A DNA stretch of 64,000 nt. Source: a virus. Location: the IMG/VR virus record IMGVR_UViG_3300044568_006268, positions 62,001 through 126,000 of that record; one strand, written 5' to 3'. The notes beneath the pieces are model-generated. The model was not told the origin of the DNA. It saw only the letters and a list, made by a program, of their open reading frames with translations, and did not search any database. Positions within the stretch are counted from its first letter, which is position 1. Every line of letters begins with the position of its first letter. Both the position numbers and the translations under genes were made by a program. Below are positions 20,220 through 28,408 of this stretch, piece by piece.

Positions 20220-21140
20220 TTAAAAAATTGATTGAACTTTAAGTTTGTGCATTTCGTTGTCGTTTGCAAGTGAGAATCCTGCATTGTCTGTTGCATGAAT
20301 AGAATCGGTAGTATAGATTCCATCAAATGTTTCGTTTAAAGGTTTAAGTCCAGCAGAAAATAATCCATGAGTTACTACTAAGAAAATTTTATCATTGAAT
20401 TTATCTTTTGGTCTTTGTAAGCGAATAGCTTTTGCAAGTTCAGTAAAAGTTCTACCACCATCGCAAATATCATCAAGAATAAAGTAAGCTTTGCTATCAG
20501 CATCTTCACCTAGATTAGGCACTTCCGTATGAGTGATTTTACCTGTGGTTATATCTCTATGTTTAGATGCAATTAAGATGTCTTTATTAAAACCTAAAGC
20601 TTCGGCAGCATGATAAACTTTCTTTAGAGCACCTGCATCCGGAGAAACTAACTCAACGTTAGTATAATCACTTTTAGGTAATTTGATTACATTAGCAAAA
20701 TAATCTACTATTGCAAATTGAACAACACCTACATTTGTGAACTTTTCAAAGTTATCTAAACAAGCTTCTAACACATCTGAATGTGGATCTACTACGGTAA
20801 CTTTGTTAAATTTTTGTAGATTGATTATCGGACATACTACATTTTTAAGGTAGTTTACGCTATTTTCTTCGAATCGTCTATCTGACCTAGCTCCTAAAAA
20901 GTAAGGAACGTAAAGTTCAACATGTTCTGAACCTAATTGTCTTAATGTTTGATTAGCCGCAATAATAAGTTCTAAGTCTCTAAATGAATTGAATCGAGAC
21001 TTGATTACTACTCGTTGTAAGGTTTTTTTGAATGCATATCCTTTATTTTCTAAAGTAATCGATTGTTGTCCATCAGGGAATCGAGAGATTTTGAATTGGA
21101 TTTCTGATTTATCAGGGTGTGCTAAATTAAGTACTTTCAT
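20220..21140 (-). CDS. ribose-phosphate pyrophosphokinase-like (Prs; possibly Adps)
   Basis: 306 residues. The PRPP-synthetase family motifs FKISRFPDGQ, GARSDRR, VTVVDPHSD and the PRPP loop FILDDICDGGRTFTELA are present. Prs makes PRPP from ribose 5-phosphate and ATP. In the NARP1 NAD-restoring pathway a homologue (Adps) pyrophosphorylates ADP-ribose instead. A macro-domain gene follows at once and a NAMPT-like gene is nearby. An ACTTACATAAAATC leader precedes the gene; no class A promoter is seen. Confidence 0.88.
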   Translation of the reverse strand: MKVLNLAHPDKSEIQFKISRFPDGQQSITLENKGYAFKKTLQRVVIKSRFNSFRDLELIIAANQTLRQLGSEHVELYVPYFLGARSDRRFEENSVNYLKNVVCPIINLQKFNKVTVVDPHSDVLEACLDNFEKFTNVGVVQFAIVDYFANVIKLPKSDYTNVELVSPDAGALKKVYHAAEALGFNKDILIASKHRDITTGKITHTEVPNLGEDADSKAYFILDDICDGGRTFTELAKAIRLQRPKDKFNDKIFLVVTHGLFSAGLKPLNETFDGIYTTDSIHATDNAGFSLANDNEMHKLKVQSIF

Positions 21141-21186
21141 CTGTATAGATTTTATGTAAGTTATATGAACAATTGATTATTAAGTT

Positions 21187-21465
21187 TTAGAATTTGTTGA
21201 ATGCAAATGCACAATAAAAAGTTTCATCATCTAATGTAGAAGTTGAATAGTCATCAATATTATCAGAAAGTTCTTCGATTAACTCATCACTAACTGGAGG
21301 ACTTACATAGAAATTAAAAATCTGCCCATCAATAGATTGAAACATTTCAATGGTATCTATTTGATTGGTATTTTTAAATTCCATTAGCATATCAAATACT
21401 TTAGGATTTAAGTAAGTTTGTTCGTGTTTAGTATGAGCAGTAACCAACGTAATAAATGTTTCCAT
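21187..21465 (-). CDS. hypothetical acidic protein, 92 aa
   Basis: An acidic protein with a region rich in aspartate and serine (DNIDDYSTSTLDDE). It overlaps the start of the gene above by one base. No family is recognised. Confidence 0.65.
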   Translation of the reverse strand: METFITLVTAHTKHEQTYLNPKVFDMLMEFKNTNQIDTIEMFQSIDGQIFNFYVSPPVSDELIEELSDNIDDYSTSTLDDETFYCAFAFNKF

Positions 21466-22079
21466 TATGCAATGTATAAAATAGTTGGGTTATCTTTATG
21501 TGAGTCCATTTGAGGTAGTTTTCCCATTATCAATAGTTGATTAAGCTTACTGATATTGAATGGACGAGTAATGATATGGAATCCATTTTTAGTAGGTATT
21601 TCAATCATTAGAGGTTCTCTATTTGCTTCTGTTTGCAAATTAGAAATGATTTCCTTTATTTTTTCGATTGCACCAGGAAAGTTCTCATAATCAATCCAAT
21701 CGATATCGATTAACCAAGTTTTATCTGGATCCGAGTGGAATTCACCTGCAATAGATGCATATGAATTTTTGATTGGTCGATAGTTTTCGCTAATGATTAA
21801 ATCAGTAATTCGCTTAAGCATTTGTAAGCCAACTTTTTTAGCATCTCTACGATTTAATCGGAAATATGCTCTGGCGTTTTCATCATTACAAATCTTAATT
21901 ATCTTAGGCATTAGATTATCAAATTGCTCTAATGAATAGATGTAATAATCTCCTAAAACATTCATATCTCGTTCAAGGTCTGGATTGTCCTTTCTACGTT
22001 TAAGTATTTGAAGAAAATAGAAATCGTTAGGCGATTCAAATTTTAAAAGTGGTCTTATTAAGTGGGCATTGTTTATCAT
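21465..22079 (-). CDS. primase-like (AEP-fold) protein, tentative
   Basis: 204 residues. WLIDIDWID resembles the catalytic D-x-D strand of archaeo-eukaryotic primases, and TKNGFHIITRPF resembles the third motif of that fold (serine/asparagine-x-histidine). An RDAKKVGLQML helix lies between motif I and the N-terminus. If correct it would make primers or act as a small primase-polymerase. Key residues fit, but the similarity is weak. Confidence 0.5.
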   Translation of the reverse strand: MINNAHLIRPLLKFESPNDFYFLQILKRRKDNPDLERDMNVLGDYYIYSLEQFDNLMPKIIKICNDENARAYFRLNRRDAKKVGLQMLKRITDLIISENYRPIKNSYASIAGEFHSDPDKTWLIDIDWIDYENFPGAIEKIKEIISNLQTEANREPLMIEIPTKNGFHIITRPFNISKLNQLLIMGKLPQMDSHKDNPTILYIA

Positions 22080-22088
22080 ATCGTGGGT

Positions 22089-22319
22089 TTAATTAACTTT
22101 AATTTCTAATTCAAATTCGCTGATTTCAATAGCAAATTCTCGTGATATATTTTCGATGTCCTCTATCGAAAGCTCAATCCATTTTTCATCAAAGTAATAT
22201 TCGAAAAATTCTTTACGTTGTCTAAATGAACCAATCAATTGAGGTAGTAATTTTTCGATGAGTTCCTTTTCGAATCCACCAATAACTCCTTCTTTTATTT
22301 GTATTAATCTCTTTATCAT
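22089..22319 (-). CDS. hypothetical protein, 76 aa
   Basis: A charged protein with an N-terminal helical part (MIKRLIQIKEGVIGGFEKEL) and an acidic C-terminal half. It sits 9 nt above the primase-like gene. No family is recognised. Confidence 0.6.
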   Translation of the reverse strand: MIKRLIQIKEGVIGGFEKELIEKLLPQLIGSFRQRKEFFEYYFDEKWIELSIEDIENISREFAIEISEFELEIKVN

Positions 22320-22330
22320 ATCGTTTGTTT

Positions 22331-22477
22331 TTATCTGTCAGCTAATCTTTTGAATACGTCAATGTTTTGCATTATTTTCTCGTTTAAGATTTTCATCTTG
22401 TCATCTAAGAATTTTTTGTACTCAGCGTCGTTCTTGAATTGTTTTTTGTCGTAGTTCAATTTCGCAGTCTGTGTCAT
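22331..22477 (-). CDS. hypothetical protein, 48 aa
   Basis: A short lysine-rich helical protein beginning MTQTAKLNYDKKQFKNDAEY. It is the first gene below promoter copy 8, with ATG and TAA. The composition matches the phage genes. The function is unknown. Confidence 0.6.
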   Translation of the reverse strand: MTQTAKLNYDKKQFKNDAEYKKFLDDKMKILNEKIMQNIDVFKRLADR

Positions 22478-22493
22478 AATTTTGAAGTATTAA

Positions 22494-22570
22494 TTTATAA
22501 GACAAATATAATCAAAAAGCTCGATACGTGGAAATATCGAGCTTATTATTTTCAAAAAGTTATTAACAAT
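22494..22570 (-). promoter_or_regulatory. class A promoter, copy 8, overlapping a terminator hairpin
   Basis: TTGTTAATAAC, hairpin GCTCGATAT-TTCCACGT-ATCGAGC with T5, and TATATTTG at 24 nt from TTTCCACG on the minus strand. Confidence 0.8.
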
Positions 22571-22972
22571 CTAGCGAAGTTCAAATGCAGTTTTTGTGAA
22601 CCTTACGGTTGCAGTTGCATCACAAGCTTCTTTGAACATCTTAAATGGTCGTCCACCTCTAACTGGCCTTCCAGTAGGAGTAGTAAGTTCGGTCCAACCT
22701 GATCTTTCATGATTGTTCGATGTACCCCATAAAATATAATATCGATAACCTTTAGTGTGAGCATTCCAACTAATATTACTACCGAAACGATAAGTGAATT
22801 CCTGAAAATGTCCTAGTTTATCAAACTTAGGTTTAACTTTCGTTTTGATTAAAGCTATATGTCGAGGATGGAATTCACCATCATCAGTTTTTTGCCAAGC
22901 AGAAAAGGTCATCAAAGCTTCTACTGGACCCATTAGCTCATGTCGTATAATTATTTTAGGTTGTTTGAACAT
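22571..22972 (-). CDS. hypothetical protein, 133 aa
   Basis: The start at 22972 (MFKQPKIIIRHELMGP) is chosen because the upstream gene stops at 22977. The protein is soluble and rich in tryptophan, phenylalanine and histidine (FGSNISWNAHTKGYRYYILW). No family is recognised. It ends just above promoter copy 8. Confidence 0.65.
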   Translation of the reverse strand: MFKQPKIIIRHELMGPVEALMTFSAWQKTDDGEFHPRHIALIKTKVKPKFDKLGHFQEFTYRFGSNISWNAHTKGYRYYILWGTSNNHERSGWTELTTPTGRPVRGGRPFKMFKEACDATATVRFTKTAFELR

Positions 22973-22976
22973 TGTA

Positions 22977-23456
22977 TTATTTTTTAAATTGATATAAGAT
23001 TGCAATGAACTCGGTGAACGTTACTTGTTTGTCTATCCGTAAAAGGATATTTGCTGCATAAGTAGAATTACCGACATAAACAAAAGGAGCTTTCAGAGTG
23101 CAAATTATGTTTGATGCATATTGTGAATTACCGGAATATAAGTAAGGACCTTTCATATTTGAAATAATGCTCGACTCATAATATGAGTTTTGCTTATATA
23201 CGAATAAATCCTTAGTGGTATAAATTATTTGACCGGTGTAATCGCAATCACATAGATAGATTTTATCACCTTTAATAGTGCATAAAATATCTGAACGATA
23301 TGTAGATTTACCTTTGTACAATTTGCCATCATTTAAAGTAAATAAAATATCCGAATCATAAGTAGAATTTCCTTTGTAGACATAAGTCTGAGCGGCTGCA
23401 ATACAACTTACGAAAAGTAATAAAGCAATGAGTAATTTTTTAATTTGCATTTTCAT
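22977..23456 (-). CDS. secreted repeat protein
   Basis: A signal peptide (MQIKKLLIALLLFVSCIAAA, cut near AAQ) is followed by about six repeats of roughly 20 residues of the pattern Y-x-G-(N/K)-S-x-Y-x-S-(D/N)-I-(L/I), for example VYKGNSTYDSDILFTL. The protein should be exported to the periplasm or the surface. Similar short repeats occur in Bacteroidota genomes, suggesting host origin. The function is unknown. It overlaps the photolyase-like gene by 17 nt. Confidence 0.75.
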   Translation of the reverse strand: MKMQIKKLLIALLLFVSCIAAAQTYVYKGNSTYDSDILFTLNDGKLYKGKSTYRSDILCTIKGDKIYLCDCDYTGQIIYTTKDLFVYKQNSYYESSIISNMKGPYLYSGNSQYASNIICTLKAPFVYVGNSTYAANILLRIDKQVTFTEFIAILYQFKK

Positions 23457-24651
23457 AATTTAAAAGTTCGAATGTACGAGTTGAATTCATTAACATTACT
23501 TTACCGTAAGATAATCCAAGAGCAGAGCAACATTGAATATAGTTATTTGGTGATTGACCATCTAAACCAATAAGGTCGAATGTATCAATTAGAGTGTTTA
23601 GTGCATGTAAACCAGTTTTTGATTCGTAAAATACTTTACCTGCAAAATACATCCTAGCTCGATTTGGCATAATACCAGTTTTTACGAAAGGACGTAGAAT
23701 TTTATCTAATTCCTTAATACCAGTATTTGCATTTTTTATACCAGAGAAATCCAATTCGCTTTTAGGATTTGGAGTAGCAGAAATCATATTTTCATAAGCT
23801 TTAATATGCATTAGAGCTTGAGCCCATTCGATTGGTGTATTTTCTAAAGTTAAATTATGTTTACGAGCTTGCATAATAGACATTTCGCGAAAAGCAAATT
23901 GACGTAACATTGATGCATGAACACCTTCGTTTATCGATAAATCCGAACCTGCATTTTTGAAGTTGTTAGCGATTTGATAAAATACATTATGTGGATCAGC
24001 AATACCATTATGTAGCATTGTAGATAATTGGGTTTGACCATCATGTTTATCGCGAGTTTGTGCATATGTTTGTGCAATTTTATAAGCACGGGTAATAACA
24101 TCAGATTGAACGAATTTAGTTACATTTGCCGGAATTGGATATGTTTGTGAAGTTTCTGGAATGTTAACTAAAACGATATTTGAATTCCATGTTAAAGGAA
24201 CGAGAGTTTCGATTGATTTAACATGAGACATCCAACGAGATTTTGCAGTCATTTTGTGACATGTATCATCGACCAAAGCTGAATCGATTATTTCGTAAGG
24301 AATATCTAAATTAAGCAAATCGATAGAATGCCACATTGCAAAAAGAGGTTGGTCAATAACTAATTTAGTAAAACCATAGTTTTTTGCTAAATGATTAATG
24401 TGTGCAATTGGATTAGATTCCTTAAATACAAAGAGTTTACCGCTTTTAGATTGCAAAGAATTATCGAATTGATGCAATGAATGATAGAATGCATCTAAAT
24501 TAGCTTGTGAACATTTTTTGTATATTTGTTGCTCACGTTTACCTGCAAAATAGTAAGGAGAGTAATAAATAAATGTACACTCGCCGGATAATTTAGAAGT
24601 TAATCGAGAATCTTGACGAAATGAATTTGTAATCCAAACTAATGTTTTCAT
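23440..24651 (-). CDS. DNA photolyase/cryptochrome-like flavoprotein
   Basis: 403 residues. The N-terminal half (LVWITNSFRQDSRL) resembles the photolyase alpha/beta domain. The C-terminal helical FAD domain has GIMPNRARMYFAGKVFYES and LIDTFDLIGLDGQSPNNYIQ, which match the 'R-x-R-M' helix and the following N/D-containing motif of the family. Photolyases reverse UV dimers with light. The sequence is divergent, so a non-repair photoreceptor is possible. It is first below promoter copy 9. Confidence 0.78.
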   Translation of the reverse strand: MKTLVWITNSFRQDSRLTSKLSGECTFIYYSPYYFAGKREQQIYKKCSQANLDAFYHSLHQFDNSLQSKSGKLFVFKESNPIAHINHLAKNYGFTKLVIDQPLFAMWHSIDLLNLDIPYEIIDSALVDDTCHKMTAKSRWMSHVKSIETLVPLTWNSNIVLVNIPETSQTYPIPANVTKFVQSDVITRAYKIAQTYAQTRDKHDGQTQLSTMLHNGIADPHNVFYQIANNFKNAGSDLSINEGVHASMLRQFAFREMSIMQARKHNLTLENTPIEWAQALMHIKAYENMISATPNPKSELDFSGIKNANTGIKELDKILRPFVKTGIMPNRARMYFAGKVFYESKTGLHALNTLIDTFDLIGLDGQSPNNYIQCCSALGLSYGKVMLMNSTRTFELLNYENAN

Positions 24652-24665
24652 ATATTTTGTTTAAT

Positions 24666-24720
24666 TTTATAAGACAAATATAAAACAAATTCCCGATACT
24701 TGAAAATTTATTATGTTAAA
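24666..24720 (-). promoter_or_regulatory. class A phage promoter, copy 9 (no upstream TTAATAAC)
   Basis: TTTTCAAGTATCGG is followed by TATATTTG on the minus strand. The far-upstream TTGTTAATAAC box is replaced by TTTAACATAAT, and the element overlaps the end of the gene above. Confidence 0.65.
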
Positions 24721-25127
24721 TTTTCAATTTGTTTTACCTTTTCTTGATATTCTTTATATGCAATACTTTTCAAATGGTCTTTATTTTCTTTGAGTAGCTT
24801 TTTAGCTAACAAATCGGCTGCTATATTTACAGGAGCCTTAGTGATTTTATATCCTTCAACCTCGTATGTTGAATGGTCGCAATGCCAATCAATAGAAACA
24901 TGAGTACATCCGATACTCTTCATATTATTTACTAGATTAAGGATATGGTCAATGTGAATCGGTTCGCCGTCGTTATTACCATATCCATTAGTATGATTGA
25001 TTTGATAATCTTCATAGACATCCTCGTCGAAGCCGAATTCATCTCGTAATAAAGAATTAGTATCTTCAGTTTCGTCTACGGTTATTAATTCTTGATTGAT
25101 GTAAAGCAATGGTAATTTGTTATTCAT
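24711..25127 (-). CDS. hypothetical protein, 138 aa
   Basis: An acidic protein with HVSIDWHCDHSTYEVEGY and a lysine-rich helical tail. Its start overlaps the zinc-binding gene above. No family is recognised. Confidence 0.65.
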   Translation of the reverse strand: MNNKLPLLYINQELITVDETEDTNSLLRDEFGFDEDVYEDYQINHTNGYGNNDGEPIHIDHILNLVNNMKSIGCTHVSIDWHCDHSTYEVEGYKITKAPVNIAADLLAKKLLKENKDHLKSIAYKEYQEKVKQIENLT

Positions 25128-25857
25128 GTGATGGCATTATTAAGGTTCTTACTTTGTGTACTTTATATGGGTAAATAATTTTGATTAAGAAAGCTGAGAT
25201 TTTAGCAAAAGACCTATCGTCTTTATAATTGTAATGGATGCAATCAATATAACCTAAGCATTTTTTTAAATCCTCAACTTTGGGTTTGTCAGTGTTCATT
25301 AAGTTTTTATAGGCCACATTAAATTCTCGCAAATAATAACTTACCATTCGATGAGTAGGCATAATGTTAACATAACCATCACCATCCTTTTTCCACCATT
25401 CAAATCGATAAGAAAATTTCTTTGGTAGGTATTGCAATTCTAAAGGATAGTTATAACCTTTCTCTCTAGGTTCAACCTTCAATTTATATTTTCCTAGTTT
25501 GAAGGTTTTTTTTCTAGCGGCAATTGCAGATTTGCCTATATTGTAATGATGTTCCCACGAATTCAATGCATAATACATTCCAGATTGGCTTAATTGCTCT
25601 ATTGCTCTATGAGCCTCAGTCCAAGTAACGTTCATCGGTAATTTAGAAGAGTCAATATACATTCCACCATCTTCAATCCAAGAAGCATGCAATTGATGAG
25701 CCAAACACGTTGCGTCAGGACATTGATAGCCATCCTTTAACGAAGGTGTGCCATTAGGATTACATACGTGGTCAGATAAGTCTTCATATCTTTCTTGATG
25801 AGTTATCTCTAATGTTGACGAACATATTGGACACTGCAATTCTTTATTTGTTTCCAT
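25120..25857 (-). CDS. hypothetical protein with N-terminal zinc-binding site, 245 aa
   Basis: CPICSS near residue 9 and a later HVCNPNG and CPDATCLAH form a probable zinc ribbon within the first 60 residues. The rest is basic and aromatic. It may bind nucleic acid. No family is recognised. Its ATG overlaps the stop of the small membrane protein gene above. Confidence 0.65.
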   Translation of the reverse strand: METNKELQCPICSSTLEITHQERYEDLSDHVCNPNGTPSLKDGYQCPDATCLAHQLHASWIEDGGMYIDSSKLPMNVTWTEAHRAIEQLSQSGMYYALNSWEHHYNIGKSAIAARKKTFKLGKYKLKVEPREKGYNYPLELQYLPKKFSYRFEWWKKDGDGYVNIMPTHRMVSYYLREFNVAYKNLMNTDKPKVEDLKKCLGYIDCIHYNYKDDRSFAKISAFLIKIIYPYKVHKVRTLIMPSHE

Positions 25858-26020
25858 GATTGTCTTTTTTGTTTTGTTCTCTTAATTTTTCTCCTATTGA
25901 TGTGTTGCCATAAAAGCCATCAAAAAACATTTCTCCACCTTCGTTTCCTATGCATTGAAGTGCACATACGATTAGAAAGGCTATTATAATACCAAATCCT
26001 ATGGTAAAGAAGGTTTCCAT
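25844..26020 (-). CDS. small membrane protein, 58 aa
   Basis: One N-terminal transmembrane helix (FFTIGFGIIIAFLIVCALQ) and a charged tail. Start and stop overlap the neighbouring genes (TAATGG above, ATGGAAACAAATAA below), strong evidence of translation coupling. The function is unknown. Confidence 0.6.
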   Translation of the reverse strand: METFFTIGFGIIIAFLIVCALQCIGNEGGEMFFDGFYGNTSIGEKLREQNKKDNHGNK

Positions 26021-26568
26021 TATTGAATTTCAAAAATTTCTTCTAAATAATCCCATAGTGGCTGAGTGTAATGCCCATCAGCATGTAACATTTTTTTGAA
26101 GTGTGCATGTTCTTTTTTGTATTTAGCAAACATAGAACTTCCAGTCATTTTAGAATATTGAGCATTCGCAATTCTATCACATAATTTAACATAAACCGCG
26201 TGTGGAGTTTCATAGATGTCTTTGTAAATAAAATCAGGCATTCTTTCTTCTCGGTCTCTGCCTCTGCCGTAGTTAGTACAAGCTCTTACGATTTCAGCAG
26301 TCATTTTGTTAGTTTGACGTAATACGCTGTTGTAGTTTTCTCTTGCATCTTCGATTAAGTCATGACAATAGCAGGCAGCAATAACCGAATCTACATCAGA
26401 ATCTGGCAAAACGTGCATAAATTTCATACCGTTATTAGCTACCATTCGCAAATGGAATTCATAAGGCAAATACTCGTCATACATATGGTTTGTACCGGCA
26501 TGAGTAGCAATTGCGTAGTTTTTTGCATTTGTAATAAAAATGCTCGGAAATATTCTTGAAGTTTTCAT
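26020..26568 (-). CDS. HD-domain hydrolase, small alarmone hydrolase (MESH1/SpoT-like)
   Basis: 182 residues. The motif order is a histidine in ATHAGTNHMYDEYLPYEFH, CHDLIED (HD motif with the ED of RelA/SpoT) and KLCDRIANAQ (cf. KLADRLHN). This is the RelA/SpoT-type hydrolase domain without a synthetase, so the likely reaction is removal of pyrophosphate from (p)ppGpp. It would counter the stringent response. No transmembrane part. Confidence 0.8.
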   Translation of the reverse strand: MKTSRIFPSIFITNAKNYAIATHAGTNHMYDEYLPYEFHLRMVANNGMKFMHVLPDSDVDSVIAACYCHDLIEDARENYNSVLRQTNKMTAEIVRACTNYGRGRDREERMPDFIYKDIYETPHAVYVKLCDRIANAQYSKMTGSSMFAKYKKEHAHFKKMLHADGHYTQPLWDYLEEIFEIQ

Positions 26569-26572
26569 AGTC

Positions 26573-27040
26573 TTAAATTATAGTGTCAATATAAGGTTTC
26601 TTCCATTCCATCCATGGTAGGGTCTCCGAATCTAATTCTCTGAAAACTTTCCAATACTGGAAGAATTTTCTTTCGGAATTATCTTTATAGAATTTCTTTA
26701 ATCGATCATGTTCGTCCATGATTTCTTTTTGGTGCATGATTTTTGATCGTAATTCAGTAATCTTTTCAGGTAAAACTAATAGCGCTTCAACTGCTTCAGC
26801 TGTTGATAATTGTTTACATGCTAAATCAACGATAAGCTCTTTTAAACCTTCACCTCTTTGAATTAACTCATTGATTTTAGGAACCATTTCGTTATGACGT
26901 TCTTTAGCAGCTTCTCGAATTTTATCAAAGTTTTCGTATCTTTCTTGTAGTTCTTTGTCATTAAAATCTTCCATGAATAAATCATAGATTTTTTCAAATG
27001 CGGTTTTCTCTACCTTGGTTTTCTTATTCTTAGTTTCCAT
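26573..27040 (-). CDS. coiled-coil protein, 155 aa
   Basis: Almost wholly helical and charged with long runs of glutamate and lysine, consistent with coiled coil. It is first below promoter copy 10 and ends 5 nt above the HD-domain gene. No family is recognised. Confidence 0.65.
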   Translation of the reverse strand: METKNKKTKVEKTAFEKIYDLFMEDFNDKELQERYENFDKIREAAKERHNEMVPKINELIQRGEGLKELIVDLACKQLSTAEAVEALLVLPEKITELRSKIMHQKEIMDEHDRLKKFYKDNSERKFFQYWKVFRELDSETLPWMEWKKPYIDTII

Positions 27041-27049
27041 ATTGATTTT

Positions 27050-27117
27050 ATTTATAAGACAAATATAACAAAAAGCCTCGATACATGGAAATGTCGAGGC
27101 TTAAAGTTATTAACAAA
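27050..27117 (-). promoter_or_regulatory. class A promoter, copy 10, overlapping a terminator hairpin
   Basis: TTGTTAATAAC, hairpin GCCTCGACAT-TTCC-ATGTATCGAGGC followed by T5, and TATATTTG 24 nt from TTTCCATG. This is the clearest example of the merged terminator and promoter. Confidence 0.82.
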
Positions 27118-27618
27118 TTATAGATTAGGGAATTCTAACTTTTTGATTCCGAGATTTTCGAGAACCTCTTTCCAATTAGCAGCATTTGGCATTCCAAAGT
27201 GAATGTGCTTGCCATCGAAATCTGCAACACCATTAGCAATTCTATCGTCAACTAAATAATCACCTTTTACTAGGCCTTTGTTATGACAGAGAATTAATTT
27301 CTTATTAGCAGATTTACCAAAATGCTCTTCAACCCATTTTCTTTTTTCTGCCCAAGCTTCTGGATTAGACCAAGGTGGAGTTGATAAAATATAGGTCTCG
27401 AATTTATCTTGGAGTAAATGCCAAGCTTCGATTGCACCTTCAATAGGCTCTAAGTTTTTATAAGCGTTTGGATGTTTAAATAAACGATGTCCTTTAATAC
27501 CTTCGTTTTCTTCGAGTTCCTTAGCTCGTTTATCAAAATCACATAACACTCCGTCCATATCAATGTACATGATAGGTTTGCTAGTTTTTAAGCTAGCTCT
27601 TAAATAATCTTTTTGCAT
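27118..27618 (-). CDS. 5'(3')-deoxyribonucleotidase, HAD family
   Basis: 166 residues. MYIDMDGVLCDFD holds the HAD nucleophile (DxD), YILSTPPWSNP holds motif II, CHNKGLVKGDYLVDD holds motif III/IV. This matches the NT5C family that removes phosphate from (deoxy)nucleoside monophosphates and may control nucleotide pools. The gene has a full-length domain. Confidence 0.87.
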   Translation of the reverse strand: MQKDYLRASLKTSKPIMYIDMDGVLCDFDKRAKELEENEGIKGHRLFKHPNAYKNLEPIEGAIEAWHLLQDKFETYILSTPPWSNPEAWAEKRKWVEEHFGKSANKKLILCHNKGLVKGDYLVDDRIANGVADFDGKHIHFGMPNAANWKEVLENLGIKKLEFPNL

Positions 27619-27684
27619 TTACGTTAACATATTAAGGATTACCACTACGACAATTCCAATTATTCCTATTATAAATTTTCTCAT
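27619..27684 (-). CDS. 21-aa membrane peptide
   Basis: MRKFIIGIIGIVVVVILNML and one more residue: a single hydrophobic helix with a basic N-terminus. Its TAA overlaps the ATG of the nucleotidase gene. Its small size makes it uncertain. Confidence 0.4.
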   Translation of the reverse strand: MRKFIIGIIGIVVVVILNMLT

Positions 27685-27685
27685 T

Positions 27686-28018
27686 TTATTGTGTATAAAA
27701 AGACTTGACTTTCTTTACATAACCCTGTTTGTAACCAACGATAGTTCCTTCGTCATTTTCATCATAATTCCAAGTAGGAACTGGTTCAGTATTAAGATAT
27801 GAACGTAAATCTCGATGATGCACTTTCCCATGAATTGCATTGTGTGCAGGATGAGATTCAATAAAAGCACCATCCATACGGTTCCAAAGAACTACTGCCT
27901 GATGTGGCTTTCCAGTTTCCCAAGGCAACCAAACCTCTACGGTATCTCCAGCATAAATCATATTACCGTAAGAATCTCTGCCAACCCAATATGCTTTCTT
28001 GTAGTTTCTAATTGTCAT
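27686..28018 (-). CDS. hypothetical protein, 110 aa
   Basis: A beta-rich protein with YAGDTVEVWLPWETGKPHQA, GKVHHRDL and DEGTIVGYK. The layout recalls small phage YopX-like proteins, but no clear match is seen. It overlaps the gene above by 11 nt. Confidence 0.6.
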   Translation of the reverse strand: MTIRNYKKAYWVGRDSYGNMIYAGDTVEVWLPWETGKPHQAVVLWNRMDGAFIESHPAHNAIHGKVHHRDLRSYLNTEPVPTWNYDENDEGTIVGYKQGYVKKVKSFYTQ

Positions 28019-28400
28019 ACTTCCATTTTAGTCGTAAATATTCCTTTCTTTCCTTTTCCTCTTCTTTCTCTTTGGCTATTTTAGCAGTAGCTTCCTTGAT
28101 TTGTCTAGCAGTTTCATTGGCCTGTTCAATAAGAATTTTTGCATCTTCAAGAATTTCTTCATCAGACATAAACAAATAATCTGATTTAAAATTCATTGAA
28201 GTTGAATCATAACTACCTCGGAAATATTCATTAGTGTTCAATGAAACTGAATTATCGTAGAAATACAATTCACCGGTATCAGCAAACATTTCCCACATTT
28301 GAAAATTTAATTTGTTTAGAATTTTTGATATTTCGTAAGCTCGTTTCTCTAAAGTTTCTTGATAGCTAATGTGATTTAAGTAATTTTCTTTCGTTATCAT
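28008..28400 (-). CDS. hypothetical protein with helical tail, 130 aa
   Basis: The N-terminal half is mixed and the C-terminal half is a long, lysine- and glutamate-rich helix (likely coiled coil). It lies 8 nt below the RlaP-like gene in the tRNA-maintenance operon. No family is recognised. Confidence 0.6.
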   Translation of the reverse strand: MITKENYLNHISYQETLEKRAYEISKILNKLNFQMWEMFADTGELYFYDNSVSLNTNEYFRGSYDSTSMNFKSDYLFMSDEEILEDAKILIEQANETARQIKEATAKIAKEKEEEKERKEYLRLKWKYDN

Positions 28401-28408
28401 ATTTAATA

